A stretch of 64,000 bases of DNA. Source: Amoebidium appalachense (lineage: Eukaryota; Ichthyosporea). Location: NCBI GenBank assembly GCA_963693365.1, contig CAVNZM010000002.1, positions 7,688,001 to 7,752,000 on the forward strand. The letters run 5' to 3'. Below the pieces are notes generated by a model. It did not search any database, was not told where the DNA came from, and saw nothing but the letters and a program-made list of their open reading frames with translations. Shown piece after piece: positions 13,521 to 27,698 of the stretch. A program made the position numbers and the translations under genes. How positions within the stretch are numbered: position 1 is the stretch's first letter; every line of letters starts with the position of its first letter.

Positions 13521-14301
13521 CTCCCACCTCTCTCTGTCCCAACCTACACACACACATAAACAACCACACCCGCCCACCCACATGTATTCTCCCACACTTC
13601 AACACATATTAGCACACGTTACCCCTTACTCTGACTTCTTGGTCATGCTTGTGAATTTCGGTTTTTTGACACAAGACGGCATTATGACGTAAAAAGAAAA
13701 CAGTAGACTTTCTGAAGCTGTCCTTTTCGTAGTGCAAGTCAGTACTTGTGCATTCCTTGATGTCACAGTGGTAAGCAGACATCCTTTTGTGTAACACTAA
13801 CACACATATCATTCAGCTATCACGCAATCTTCAGAGGAGTAGCTACCGTACAGTTCAAGTTTGGGTGCCTGCTACCTTTTGAAGTAGCTCTTATTTTTCA
13901 AGGCCGAAAAAAATTTCCCTCCGAGGCGATTCGATCACGTGCCAACTCATACCCGGGTTTGAAAACTCGCCAGAGTATAGTTGATCATACGGCGGCTGAG
14001 GCCACATCAAAAAAGTTCAGACGGTCCGACGAAGTTGACCCTCCGTGGTTGTTTTTCAGTAGTAGTGATTGTATGAACTGAAATACATATTCATGCTGGA
14101 GTATTCACTAACTTAATAACCACGTGCATCCACACATTCACAGGTACGTACACACCTATGGTACACGCACACATACACACACGTGCAAAAGCGTGTCCGT
14201 CGCGCGCACACACACGGACCTTTGTGCGCACACATGCGCATGCACACATCTGCACACAAACACAGACACGAACTCAGACACACACACACACACGAACTCA
14301 G

Positions 14302-14382
<81 letters not shown>

Positions 14383-15117
14383 AACAAACACAAACACGCG
14401 TACACAGATGAACGTGTTTGTCTATGGGCGTGCTGTGTATGTGTGGACGTCACACAGTGTATACGCGCGTGCATATTCGTGTGTGTGTGTGAGAGGGCAC
14501 CGACGTCGAGCTTTTGAGTGATTGTGTGGACGCGAAGGGTCCCAACTGTTTGAGTGCTAACGAATAAATATCACCCATCTTTCATGCTTCACGCTTGTAC
14601 ACATGCCCTTGGCAACCTAATAGGTTTCGGGCAGAACTCCGAGAAATAGCCTGGTTAGAGGGTGAATGTGCATGCGTGTGTTTGTGTGGGTGTGTTTTCT
14701 CTCTGAAGCCGCCTTGCACAACAGCGTTAGCATGGGATCCTCATGCTCCTGGGCTGATTGGCCAGTCGGGCTCTCCATTCTTGAATAGCATCACATGTTC
14801 CCTTGTTTCTATTGTTTGTTTTGAAAGATAACCTGGAAGTGTGGATGCGCAAGACCGCTGTTGTTCGAAAAGGGTCGTCAGAAACCCGTGATGGAACCGT
14901 GAAGGGAAAATAAATTAAAAAAACTTTGGGAAAAAAAAAAAAACCTTTTACAACGGCAGGCCGTTCGCCTACTTTGCGCTGCGCAAAAATTGCCGCATGT
15001 TGCTTCGTGACACATAGCAAATTGCGGCTATTTAGTCGCATCTGATTGGTGTATGCATTTCGTATGTGTCAATTAGTACGAGATAGCATTATAAAGGTCG
15101 ACTGATCTTTAAAAAAA
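13521..15117. other. Mixed unique and CA-rich stretch
   Basis: Holds a (CA)n block at about 14303-14378 and otherwise unique DNA. No exon or domain was recognised. Confidence 0.5.
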
Positions 15118-16167
15118 ATGTTTCGCGTCTGCATACTTGTGGCAAGCACTGCTTCAACACGATCTGACAAAACCTACGCGGTTCATGTCACAAATCTCGA
15201 ACAAACTTTATGCGTCGCCACTCGTGATGATACACCGGTCCGGAGAATATCAGGAATTACAATTCTCAAAAAAAGGGGAAAAAAAGAAAAGAAAAGAAAT
15301 GAAAAAAGCTCTCTATCATACCTTCATTCGATCTCAACTGACGACTCCCATTTTTCGTTTTTGCGCTCGCTCGAATCACATCTGCCCTCATCTGCCGGCG
15401 ATACACCCTTCACCATTCCATATGCTACCATCCCGTAAAACTTTCAGGAAAATACGTGAGTTTTTCTCGTCTATCATACCTTCGTTATATCTCGTCCGAC
15501 GGTTCCGGTTTTTTCATTTGCGCCTGCCTGAAAAAATCATTCACGGCCAGTGGTGGGGGAAGGGCACTATACTGGATAAGTATACTCTCTGTCGCACGTG
15601 CCTGCCTCAAACCCCCCTCCGTCTTCATCTGAAGCGTCCAATCGTCTTCGAGCACTGTGAACCATATTTGGTAATCGTCAGCTCCTTTGTGTCGTTCTAT
15701 GACCCGACAAGCACCCTTTCTAGGACCACTCCCCTGTCTTCTCCCTTGGCTGTCCTCTAAACCTCTTACCCCCAAAAAATATTCCAAAATCCCCCCCCCC
15801 CCCCCCCCAATCTATCACTCTGCCTTTCTCTCTCTCGTTTCCCCATCATCCCTCCACTCATCATTCTCTCTCCCCCCCCCCCCCCCCTCCCCCTCCCCCC
15901 CCTGCCGTCTCTCAATCTTTCCCCTCTCCCCTCCCCGCCTACCCCTCCCTCCCTCCTTCTCCCTCTCATTCTCTCATTCTCCCTCCCTCCCTCCTCATCC
16001 CCCCCCCCGTTCTCCCCCACTCTATATCCCACCCCCCGCCCCCCCCTCCCTCCACTGTTTTCTTAACAGAAGGGGACCCGCTGAGTTCGAACCCCTTCAA
16101 ATCGTCGATGCAGTAGCGTGAGGGTGGGCAAGCGAAGGAAAACGGGGGGGGGGGAGGGGGGGGGGGT
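15118..16167. other. Unique stretch with diverged internal repeat, then C/CT-rich DNA
   Basis: Frames of 106 and 207 codons run through 15118-15760 on the plus strand, but neither shows a domain. Two segments near 15310-15380 and 15465-15545 look like a diverged tandem duplication (both begin TCTATCATACCTTC). A plus-strand acceptor after a long pyrimidine tract (TTCTTAACAG near 16068) opens a 14-codon frame, too little to call. Confidence 0.35.
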
Positions 16168-16372
16168 TTGAATGCTGAACACGGTACGAAGTACGCATAC
16201 ACGACGAGAAGCATGGTGCAGGACACATGCAAAGGCAAACATTCAAGTATGCAACATCAGCCATGTGCACAGTATGCGTCATAAGCAGAGCCCATCCTCA
16301 GGGAGGACCCAGGTCATCAATTGCTTCTGAGTTTCGACCCCTTAGCCCGCGTATATACGACGCTCCAACTCA

Positions 16373-16375
<3 letters not shown>
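16168..16375 (-). repeat. R1 repeat bounded by G-runs
   Basis: Plus strand reads G-run, TTTGAATGCTGAACACGG, R1 body with GCATAAGCAGAGCCCATCC-like core, then CCAACTCAGA and another G-run. The poly(C) end is on the minus strand. Confidence 0.85.
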
Positions 16376-16414
<39 letters not shown>

Positions 16415-16692
16415 TCACTATCATAGGAGGTGGGAAGCGAGCAAGCACAGACACACGACAACATAGATACACCAAACGAAGAGGTGGAGGCCAAGGGGGA
16501 AGGGGAGGGAGAGGAGAGGTAGTGAGGAGGGGAGAGGGGGGGGGGGGGAGGGGGGGGGGGGGGGGGGGGGGGGAGGTTAGATTGATTTACAGGGAATGCG
16601 AGGTACACATTCAAAACAGACGACAACACACATTTATTTATTTATTTATTTGTTTATTTGTTTTGGACCGGGGAGGGGGGTGGGGGTGGGGT

Positions 16693-16822
16693 GATGTTTG
16701 CGTGAGAGTTTTGGAAATTTGGAGGAGACAACAAAGAGCAACAACAAAACGTCACAAGCATGGGAAGCTCAAAACCAAACAATTTAAGCGTGCAGGCAGA
16801 AGACACTTGAACAGAGGAGAGG
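16693..16822 (-). repeat. R2 repeat fragment
   Basis: Shares GGAGGAGACAACAAAGAGC and GTGCAGGCAGAAGACACTTG with the copies at 48734 and 49731, and lies beside G-runs. Confidence 0.7.
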
Positions 16823-17057
16823 GAGGGGGGGGGGGGGGGGGGGTTACTCACGTGCTGGCTTGTCCTTTCCTATTTGGTCGGGTTCTAGTTCGGGATGGAG
16901 CAGTGCCTGTGGGTGGGTGGTTTGTTTTCAGCTTGGAAATGGGGGGGGGGGGGGGGGGGGGGGGGGGGAGACGGCTGCTGAAGCTAAGCATTAATAGGTT
17001 TCTTTCAAACCTTTGGGCAGGTTGATTTGCTTCGTTTTGCAGTGCGTGCACGCACCC

Positions 17058-17098
<41 letters not shown>

Positions 17099-17344
17099 AC
17101 TTTACGTCCAAAGTTCACGACAGGAAAAAAGACAAACACATCCGCCAACGAAAAATGAACAACAAAGGGTTTTGGCCACCTTCCCCCCCCCCCTCCCCCC
17201 CCCCCTCCCCCCCCCCCCCCCCCTCCCCCCTCCCCTCCCCCCCGCCACCACCACTCCATCCCTCCTTCCCTCCCTCCCCCACAATGGAAAAAGGAGATAT
17301 GTGTGTGTTTACACATCGTGGCAGCACAAAGGCAGACTAAAAAT

Positions 17345-17378
<34 letters not shown>

Positions 17379-17399
17379 TGCCCCACCCACCCACACACA

Positions 17400-17437
17400 C
17401 AGCCCTCCCTGCGTATTATGGCCAGTATCCTCCGCTG
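17400..17437 (-). pseudogene. Degenerate duplicate of a coiled-coil exon end
   Basis: 34 of its bases align without gaps to the 3' end of the exon at 17528-17635. In the matching frame it would read SQRRILAIIRRE versus NQERILAIARRE, with synonymous third-base changes. It lacks a GT at the expected donor position and a phase-matched acceptor, so it looks like a decayed tandem exon copy. Confidence 0.5.
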
Positions 17438-17527
17438 ACTTCTTAAGGTGGAGGGTTGCGGGGGGAGACATTACCCCCCCCCCCCCCCCCCCCCCCCCCC
17501 CGCACCTCCCCCTCCCCCCACACACAC

Positions 17528-18112
17528 CTCTCTGCGTGCTATGGCAAGTATCCTCTCCTGATTTCTCAATTCCTCCTCCTCTCTCCGCAGCAGAGCTTCG
17601 GCCTTTCGCATTTTCTCTTCGTAGATTCGAAGATACTGTATGTAAAACACGGGATATAGAGGTCAGAACGGGAAAAAAACCACGTTTGCTATGACAAAAT
17701 ATCGTTGAAAGAAGTGGTTATGTTGAACGAAGTGGGGAAGAAAACAGGAAAAAGGGACTACACCCCCTGTTCCTTATCAATCCCCTCCTCTCTCTCTCTC
17801 TCTCGCACGCTAATTATTGAAACACACTTAATGACTTCCCTTTGAACGTGTGAGCAAAGCAACCAGGTACGTAGCGCGCGCGTGCGCGCGTGTCTAGTCT
17901 AACCCTAGTTAGAAGACATTGCACAAAATAACCCTCTAGCAGGACATAAAGCCCTAAGTCGTACCCTATAGCTCCACACATGCGCGGATCAACGTGGAAA
18001 AACTGAGTGGCACAGCGGTGTCCACAATGTGTGTGCATGTGTGTGCTTTCGTGCCTGGGGGGACGGTGGGGGGGCAAGAGGGGGGGGGGGGGGGGGGGGG
18101 GGGGCAGGGGGG

Positions 18113-18189
<77 letters not shown>

Positions 18190-18405
18190 GAGGGGCGGGG
18201 GGGGGGGGGGGAAGGGGGGGTACGTGTGTATGAGAGTGAAGAAAAACCAAAAGGCAAGAGCAAAGCAGAACTAAACAGGTGACAGTTGACTCGGGGAAAG
18301 GGGGGGGAGGGGGGGGGGCAAACACACCTCTGCCCTATCTCTCTCGAGGTTGCGCCTGTTTGTTTCCTGTCCCTGTGCTAGTACGAGCTCTTCTCTTTCC
18401 ATACG
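17528..18405 (-). CDS. Charged coiled-coil protein, two internal exons
   Basis: Exon 18328-18405 (acceptor AACATCAG, donor GTGTGT followed by a C-run) encodes 26 residues beginning RMEREELVLAQGQ. Exon 17528-17635 (acceptor ACATACAG, donor GTGTGTG) encodes 36 residues with EEKMRKAEALLRREEEELR and ending AIARRE. Both are exact multiples of three in phase 0, so they join in frame. Composition is almost entirely Glu, Arg, Lys, Leu and Ala with heptad-like spacing, as in a rod-like coiled coil. I cannot name the family, because such segments occur in cytoskeletal, flagellar and trafficking proteins. Other exons must lie outside 17.5-18.4 kb and were not identified. Confidence 0.6.
18115..18182. 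repeat. (GT)n microsatellite
   Basis: About 68 bp of GT between two G-runs inside the intron between the coiled-coil exons. Confidence 0.95.
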
Positions 18406-18584
18406 CTGATGTTTGGGGAGACGAAGGGTTGAGTTGGGGGGGAGGGGGGGGTTGAATGCGGGGGGGGGGGGGGGGGGGGAAGGGGGGGGGGATGTGTTTT
18501 ATTTTCTTTTTTTTTTTTTTTTTTGAGTGGGGCAGGGGGCGAGGGGGGGGGGGGAGGGGGGAGGGGGGAGGGGGGGACGGGGGG

Positions 18585-18717
18585 TTAGAATGCGGGAACA
18601 TGTTACGAAGTACCACACACGATGCGAAACACGGTGCAGGACACATGTAAAAGCAAACATGTAATACTGCACAATCAGCAACACCTAGTATGCAACCGAT
18701 CTGCTTCAAGCCCAAAG
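18585..18717 (-). repeat. R1 repeat, diverged
   Basis: Plus strand: G-run then TTAGAATGCGGGAACATG and GGTGCAGGACACATGTAAA. It ends before a second G-run at 18718. Confidence 0.75.
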
Positions 18718-18730
18718 GGGGGGGGGGGGG

Positions 18731-19109
18731 TTGAATGCGGAACACGGTACGAAGCACACATACACGAAGGACACATGTAAAGGCAAACATTCAAGTATGC
18801 AACATCAGCCATGCGCACAGCATGCTTCATAAGCAGAGCCCATCCTCAGGGAGGGCCCAAGTCATCAATAGCGTCTGAGTTTCGACCCCTTAGCCCGCGT
18901 TTATACGACTCTCCAACTCAGACAGCAGCATCAACTGAACCTGGGAGGGTCAACCCGTCTTGATCAAATACGAGCAGGGTTGCTTATGCAAGCAAGGTGA
19001 GCAAAACGGTGAATATGTGTGTGCAAACTAATGCAATGCAGCGAAAAATGCGTATGTGCTTACAGATGCACGACACAGAGCAACCATGCCCGGTTGCATG
19101 GAAGTAAAG

Positions 19110-19112
<3 letters not shown>
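18731..19112 (-). repeat. R1 repeat, full-length form between two G-runs
   Basis: Plus strand runs from TTGAATGCGGAACACGG to GGTTGCATGGAAGTAAAG with poly(G) on both sides. It is one of three full copies (with 38693 and 48302), about 380-400 bp. No open frame spans it. Confidence 0.9.
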
Positions 19113-19157
<45 letters not shown>

Positions 19158-19738
19158 TGGAGGGGGGATGGTCCCAGTAGTCACAACCAAAGGCAATGCA
19201 CGTGTGCAAACGCAGAGCACAAGGGGAGATGAGGGGTGTGTGTGTGTGTGGTGGTGGGGGGGTGAGGGGGGGGGGGGACAGAGAGACAGAATACCGAAAA
19301 CAAAGAAAAAGACACCCACACACACCACCCATACCTCTAAATACCTGAAAACAAACATAAAAACAATATCACGTACCATCTCCATTATAAAGTAGTACAA
19401 TAGTGATGCATGGTGTCTTCGCACGTGTGGCGGCTCTGTGCCTGCCACGGCAGCCATTTTTGCCCTCTGCAGCCACGGCCTAACCTCGTTCTGGCTGGGC
19501 GTAGAACACGCTGGACGGCCATAGAGCATGTGCCCTCCCATGGTGTGTCTGTGTGTGTACGTGTGTGTGTGAGTTTGTGTAAGTGGGATGTGTAGGGGGT
19601 GGGGAGAGAGCGGTGAGGGTAGGGGAGGCGGGATGTGGGTGGTGTTGAGTGAGTGGGGGGGGGGGGGGGGGGGGGGATGGGAGGGAAGGGTTTATTTCGG
19701 TGTGCACTTGCAACGGTGCGAGTGTGTGTGCGCATGCA

Positions 19739-19742
<4 letters not shown>

Positions 19743-19822
<80 letters not shown>
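19743..19822. repeat. (GT)n microsatellite
   Basis: About 80 bp of uninterrupted GT. Confidence 0.95.
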
Positions 19823-19823
<1 letters not shown>

Positions 19824-20383
19824 TCGGCTGGGTGAGTGTCCGCACGTATGGTTCTCCCCCTCCCCCCGTCCCCCTCCCCCTCCCCCTCCCCCCTCCCCCC
19901 CCCCTCCCCTATTTAGCGGTGTTAGAAATAAATGAATCGATATGAGGATAGCGAACGATAGCGGTTTTAGAAAATGTGCTAGTATCGAGCTTATTGTATA
20001 TGATTGTGTGGATACCGTGATTGGTGCTTGGATACGGAGATCTAGATAGTTAACAGCGCTGCCGTCGTCGGCGAGATTGACTTGCCATGTGTTTTTGGGA
20101 TAAATACCGTAAGCTTTGTCTTCGATATAAAGGTGATAACCTTATTTGTTGAGGTGGAGAGTAAGAGGGGGGGGGGGGGGGGGGGGGGAGGGGGGAGAAC
20201 GCAAGCACACAAGCACACACCATTTCAGGTCTTGGCATGCTCACACATTCAGGAACCCTCCTCCCCTCCACCCGAACACACCCCCCCCCCACAGAAACAC
20301 AGCCATACGCAACAAACTCACCCACACACTCATCAAAGCATCGACGCATGGACAGGTGTGTGCACACACCTGGGCCTAAGGTC

Positions 20384-20570
20384 CTAATATAGCACGCACA
20401 TGACCAAATATAGCACACAACTTATCCTACAGTTTAAATATAGCACACAACTTATCCTACAGTAAATATAGCACACACCTAATCCTACAGTCTAAATATA
20501 GAAAACAAAACACCTAATCCTACTTTCTAAATATGGCACCCACCTGACCCTACAGTCCAAATATGGTGAG
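20384..20570. repeat. Minisatellite, about 30-bp unit
   Basis: Six to seven imperfect units of AAATATAGCACACAACTTAT followed by CCTACAGT. The last units change to CCAAATATGG, which matches a CArG (MADS-box) site. Confidence 0.85.
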
Positions 20571-20997
20571 TCATCAGTCACGGCACCCTCCCCACCGGTC
20601 TCTTCTTGGTGTGACACGATGTCATGTGGAGTCAAAAGACTCGGTATCTTGCGTACATGCAACCTGAGGGGGAGGGGAGGGGGGGGGGGGGAGGGGGGGG
20701 GGGGGGGGGGGGAAGGGGTAAGAGCAGGGAGAAGAAGAGAAAGAGAGGAGAAGAGGGAGGGACGGAAGCAGGGAAGGAGGGAAGGAGGGAGGGAGAGAGG
20801 GTGGGTGGGTGGGGGATGGGAGGGAGGGAGGGAGGGAGGGATTGAAGGAGGGAGGGGCCCAGAAGGAACAGGTGTTTAATGTGTGTGCCTGAATGTGTGT
20901 CGTAGGTAGGCGGGGCCGGGGGGGGGGGGGGGGGGGGTTGAATGCGTCATAAAGTACGAAGTACACAAGAACAACGCGGGGGGGGGGGGGGGGGGGG

Positions 20998-21141
20998 TTG
21001 GAATGCGGAACACAGTACGAAGTACGCATACACGATGAGAAGCATGGTGCAGGACACATGCAAAGGCAAACATTCAAGTATGCAGCATCAGCCATGCGCA
21101 CAGTATGCGTCATAAGCAGAGCCCATCCTCAGGGAGGGCCC
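20998..21141 (-). repeat. R1 repeat, short form
   Basis: Plus strand: G-run, TTGGAATGCGGAACACAG, then the R1 body to CCCATCCTCAGGGAGGGCCC. A 40-bp fragment of another R1 (20938-20979) lies just before it, separated by a G-run. Confidence 0.85.
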
Positions 21142-21299
21142 GGGGGGAGGTTGAAAGGAGGGGGAGGGGGGAGGGGGGAGGGGGTAAGCAAGCAGGGAAA
21201 GCACAGGACATGCACACATAAACACAGTACAGACTCCTTTGCAGACATATATTCTATCTCGGGGATGCATTGCTGGTTTTCCCGGTGCTTGCGTGCGCG

Positions 21300-21545
21300 T
21301 TCGCTTGTGCGTGTGTGCGTGCACGCATGTGTGTAATCGTAGGTCTGTGTGTGTGTCTGTGTGCGGGTGGCCGAGCGTGCTCGTGTGTGTGTGCGTATGC
21401 GGGCTCGACCGCAAACACACTTCCCCACACACGTGCACTGGTGTACCCGTGTGTGTGAGTGTAGTGAATGCTCGAGCAAGATTCTACGAGACTGCATACG
21501 TATGGTAGTGAAAGAAAGCACTGAAGATGGACAAGGGAAGGAGAA
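21300..21545 (+). repeat. Direct duplication, copy 1 of 2
   Basis: Closely matches 25685-25930 over the segment GGCTCGACCGCAAACACAC to AAGAAAGCACTG, with scattered substitutions. Both copies run into G-rich and A-run DNA. Confidence 0.85.
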
Positions 21546-21673
21546 GGAGGAGTGGGGGGGGGGAGGGGGGGGGGGGGGGGGGGGGGGGGCTGGGAGGGGG
21601 GCCAAAAAAAAAAAAAAAAAAAAAAAACTGCAAAATAACGGCTGGTGTTGGTGGTGGTGAGGGGGGGGGGGGT

Positions 21674-23700
<2,027 letters not shown>

Positions 23701-24075
23701 GGGGGAGGTGTAGGGGCTGGTAGGGGGGGGAGGGGGGGGGGGGGGGGGGGAACCGGGATAGAGTGGGGGACTAGGGAGTGTTGATCTTTTTAGTGATGAT
23801 GGAGAGTATGTGAGAGGAGTGAACGCCACGGTATATGTGCGGGTGTGTGGCGAGAAAGCTGTGCATTTTGTGGTGCAAGAGTCTAAACGAGTAGCCTTTG
23901 TTAAGCAATGTTTTAGCAAGTCGTGCAGTGCATGTGGTGAATGCAGCAAGTGTGGAGCATTTGCGCTGGTAGCTATGCATTTGACTTGTCATGATGCCGT
24001 ATTTTGCAGTGCGGGAGATGAATGAGTCGTGATGTGGGAAACGAACGATGTCTAGTGTATTGAACGTGGGTGTGT

Positions 24076-24122
<47 letters not shown>

Positions 24123-24212
24123 TGTCAGGAGGAGAGCTTCAAAAATGACATGTATGATACGTTCCAAGTTTTGTCATAAGGTTTAAAAAGAAGTGACAGG
24201 TGCTGTGTGTGT

Positions 24213-24272
<60 letters not shown>

Positions 24273-24587
24273 GGGCAGGATGTGTGTGGTGTGCACGCCG
24301 GGCATGTATGTGTGTGTGCATTTGTGTGTAAAATGTTTGTTGTGTGTTTGTGCATGTGCGCGTGCGTGAGAATGAGTGCATGTGCGCGCTGAGTAGCATT
24401 CGTGCCGTAGTTGGTATGGGCTTTTGTTTTCGGCAGCACTATTAACATGTGTGCATGTACAAGTGTGTGACCGTACCATGTGTGTGTATGTGTCCGTCTG
24501 TATTTGTATCTCTCCCAGTATGGGCAATCGTGCACCTGCACATGTCTGCATTTGTGTGCCTGTGCCCACGTACGTGAGTGTCCGTGG

Positions 24588-24824
<237 letters not shown>

Positions 24825-24835
24825 TGTGAAGACAC

Positions 24836-25929
24836 CTCATTCGTGTCTGCTCCGGCTTACAAACGAGATCAGACACATAAACCCACCTTGATTCGCCATT
24901 TGGTTTTTCTTGTGCCTTGCTCTTCACTCCGTCACTCCCAACATTTTCCAAACTCCTAACACTAACCAAGCTTTCAAGCGCAGGCAATCTCGCAGCGGGG
25001 AAAATCGCCTGCAAATCTGCTTCGATCAAATCAATCATCCCGTGCAACTCCGACCTACTATCCAATAATCGTGAGGCTAGTGTCGGCTTGAGTACCAATA
25101 GGCTGTCGCCTTCACGCAGTTCGCTGCTTGTGATTGGACGAAGGCTGAGAGACTCGTTTGATTGGTGTGTTGGCCATTCGTCTCCTTTCTGCGCGCCGTC
25201 GAAATCGGCCCATCCCGATGGTGCCCTTTTGTGTAGGTGTGTGTGTGTGTGTGGTGGTGTTTGGGGGGGGGGGGGGGGGGGGGGGGGGGAGGGCGTGTGT
25301 GTGTATGTGGGGGGGGGGGGGGGGGGTGCGTACGTATGTGTATGTGTGTGTGTGTGTGCGCGCGTGCGCGCATGTGTGTGTGTGTGTGTGCTCGCGCGCG
25401 TGTGTGCGTGTGCGTATGTGTATGTGTATGTGGTGGCGGTGGTGGTGGCGGCGTGTGTGTGTGTTTTTGAATGTGAGTGTGAGTGTGAGTGTGAGTGTGA
25501 GTGTGAGTGCAATGTGTGTGTGAGTGTGTGTGTGTGTTTATGCGTGTGTGTATGCGCCCGCGTTTGAACGCACTCGTGCATGGGTGCGGGCGTCTGTGTG
25601 CAAGCATGTGTGTAGTGTATTTGGTGTGCATGTGGACGCTCGCTTGCGCCTCGGGTGGTTGCGTGCAAGTATGTACGCGTGTGCGCTGTGAGTGCGTGCG
25701 GGCGTGCGTGTGCGTGCGCGAGCACGTGCGTCTGATCGTATATCTGTGTGTGTCTGGCCGAGCGTGCTCGTGTGTGTGTGCGTAAGCGGGCTCGACCGCA
25801 AACACACTTCCCCACACACGTGCACTGGTGTACCCGTGTGTGTGAGTACAGTGAATACTCGAGCAAGATTCTACGAGGCTGCATACGTATGGTAGTAAAA
25901 GAAAGCACTGTAGATGGACACGGGAAGGA

Positions 25930-25961
<32 letters not shown>

Positions 25962-26199
25962 AGGGGGGGAGGGGGGGAAGGGAGGGGGGGGGGGGGGGGG
26001 CGGCTGGGAGGGGGGCCAAAAAAAAATGAGCGCAGAACGCGGAATAAGGGATGTCGAAACTTACACTTTACCGCACACACAAACCTTTGAAAAAAAGGTG
26101 TACACGAGTTCAAGCACTCACACACATACGTACGGAGCGTACACAAGCAAACAAGCATGCTTGCCCGGAGGCACGCATTGAGGCACATCTTAATAACAT

Positions 26200-26246
<47 letters not shown>

Positions 26247-26831
26247 CACGCGCACACACACACACACACACACAGCCAAACGTGTGCGGGCGAATCATAT
26301 TGGAGAAGACGTACATCCATGCACACAAACACACCCGCACTCGCACCACACGCACACGCATGCGCGCACACGCACACAAAAACGCACACACACGTGCATA
26401 CACACGCGCACACACACGCACACGCACACACACGCACACACATACACAAACACAAACAAACACACACCACACACAAACCCACACATAGACCCTTACGGTG
26501 CAAAGTCATTCCACTCCCCAACCTCCTCTCCACCCTCGTTCCACGTCTCATCTCCCTTTTCCTCCGACCCGAAGTCGCCCCAACCTTCGTTTTTCTGTTC
26601 TGCCGACATGTCCACATAACCACTGTCGTTATCACTCACACCCACACACTCCCCCTTATCAGTAAAAGGAGTAGTGTCTGTGGTTGTTTCAAAGGCACTT
26701 CCGGCTGCATCTGCGAAAGCTTCTGCAGATAATGAGCGGTCGTGTGCGTGTTCAGAATCTACCATTCTACTGATGAAACTACGAACAAACCGTGTGAAGG
26801 GGGGAAATTTTGGTGATAATTCTTCGGTCAA
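24836..26831 (-). CDS. WxxF-motif protein, two exons (partial)
   Basis: Exon 26497-26831 ends at a GTAAGG donor in phase 2. Exon 24836-25225 starts after ACACAAAAG, enters phase 2 and stays open for 390 bases to a GTGTCT donor. Across the join there are four acidic WxxF motifs: GWGDFG, EWNDFAP and GWADFD, plus a related TWNEGG. Such motifs are typical of proteins that bind adaptor and GGA ear domains in clathrin trafficking (aftiphilin, NECAP and similar). That role is an inference from motifs only. The second exon continues into a helical-looking segment around LHGMIDLIEADLQAIFPA. The start is unsure: the frame is open upstream of Met at 26765 and may begin at an acceptor near 26870. Later exons were not found. 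Confidence 0.6.
25685..25930 (+). repeat. Direct duplication, copy 2 of 2
   Basis: Partner of 21300-21545. It lies in the intron between the two WxxF-protein exons, which run on the other strand. Confidence 0.85.
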
Positions 26832-27119
26832 ACACGAGCAGGGAGGTTTGCGTTGGTTTTGGAAAGGCTAAGTTAGTGACGAGAGGAACGCAAGCAGCTT
26901 GCGTGTGACCGAGTTCAATAAAAAGAAAACTTCGTTGACCTTTATACACAACTGCTTTTCCTCTCACTATATGTATACGTAAAACAGTTTAGACCACCTA
27001 GTAAAAGCATCACCTAAGTAAGAGTTCTCCTACGCAACTTCATATTTCTGGGCCAACTCTTCCCGAAACTGGCCCCACACTCAGCAGCGAGTGTGCCACG
27101 GTCGCGAGTTTTCAGCTCT

Positions 27120-27240
27120 TTCTATACCAAGATTCAGCTGGCGCGATTTCATTGGAATAATCGAGCCAATAGGTAGTTAGGATGGTTATCGCTTTAGTGA
27201 TTGGGCAACTAAGCAATAAATACAGCCACTTGCAGTGCTG
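27120..27240 (-). promoter_or_regulatory. CCAAT-box cluster, possible promoter
   Basis: ATTGGAATAA, GCCAATAGG and GTGATTGGGC lie within about 60 bp, some 300-400 bp upstream of the first recognised WxxF exon. Similar CCAAT clusters precede the CDCA7-like and GPCR genes. Inferred promoter. Confidence 0.35.
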
Positions 27241-27389
27241 CAGAGTGAGCCATTTATGACGTCACCGTGTCAACAAGAGATGCTTCTGAAAGGCTAAAAA
27301 CTGCGTCCTAGAGCTTACCAATGCAGACCATTGCCACGGTGTCTGTGTGTACATGTGTGCCGGTGTGATACGGTGTGTGTTTGTGTGCA

Positions 27390-27424
<35 letters not shown>

Positions 27425-27463
27425 TATATGTGTGGTGTGTGTGGTGAGTGTGTGTGTGTGTGT

Positions 27464-27494
<31 letters not shown>

Positions 27495-27591
27495 CGCGGT
27501 GTGCGTGTGTGTGTGTGTGTGCGTGTGTGTTCCAGGGCCGGGTGGTGGTGGTGGTGGTGGTGGTGGTTTTTTTTTGGTTTTTTTTCTTTTC

Positions 27592-27623
<32 letters not shown>

Positions 27624-27641
27624 GGGAGGGGGGAGTCCGGA

Positions 27642-27698
<57 letters not shown>

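Noticed and set aside
16068-16113. Plus-strand mini-exon after TTCTTAACAG
   Set aside because: The acceptor is good but the donor is poor and no partner exon was found.
18731-19112. R1 as a tRNA gene or structured RNA gene
   Set aside because: A B-box-like word is present on one strand but no A box at proper spacing and no cloverleaf could be drawn.
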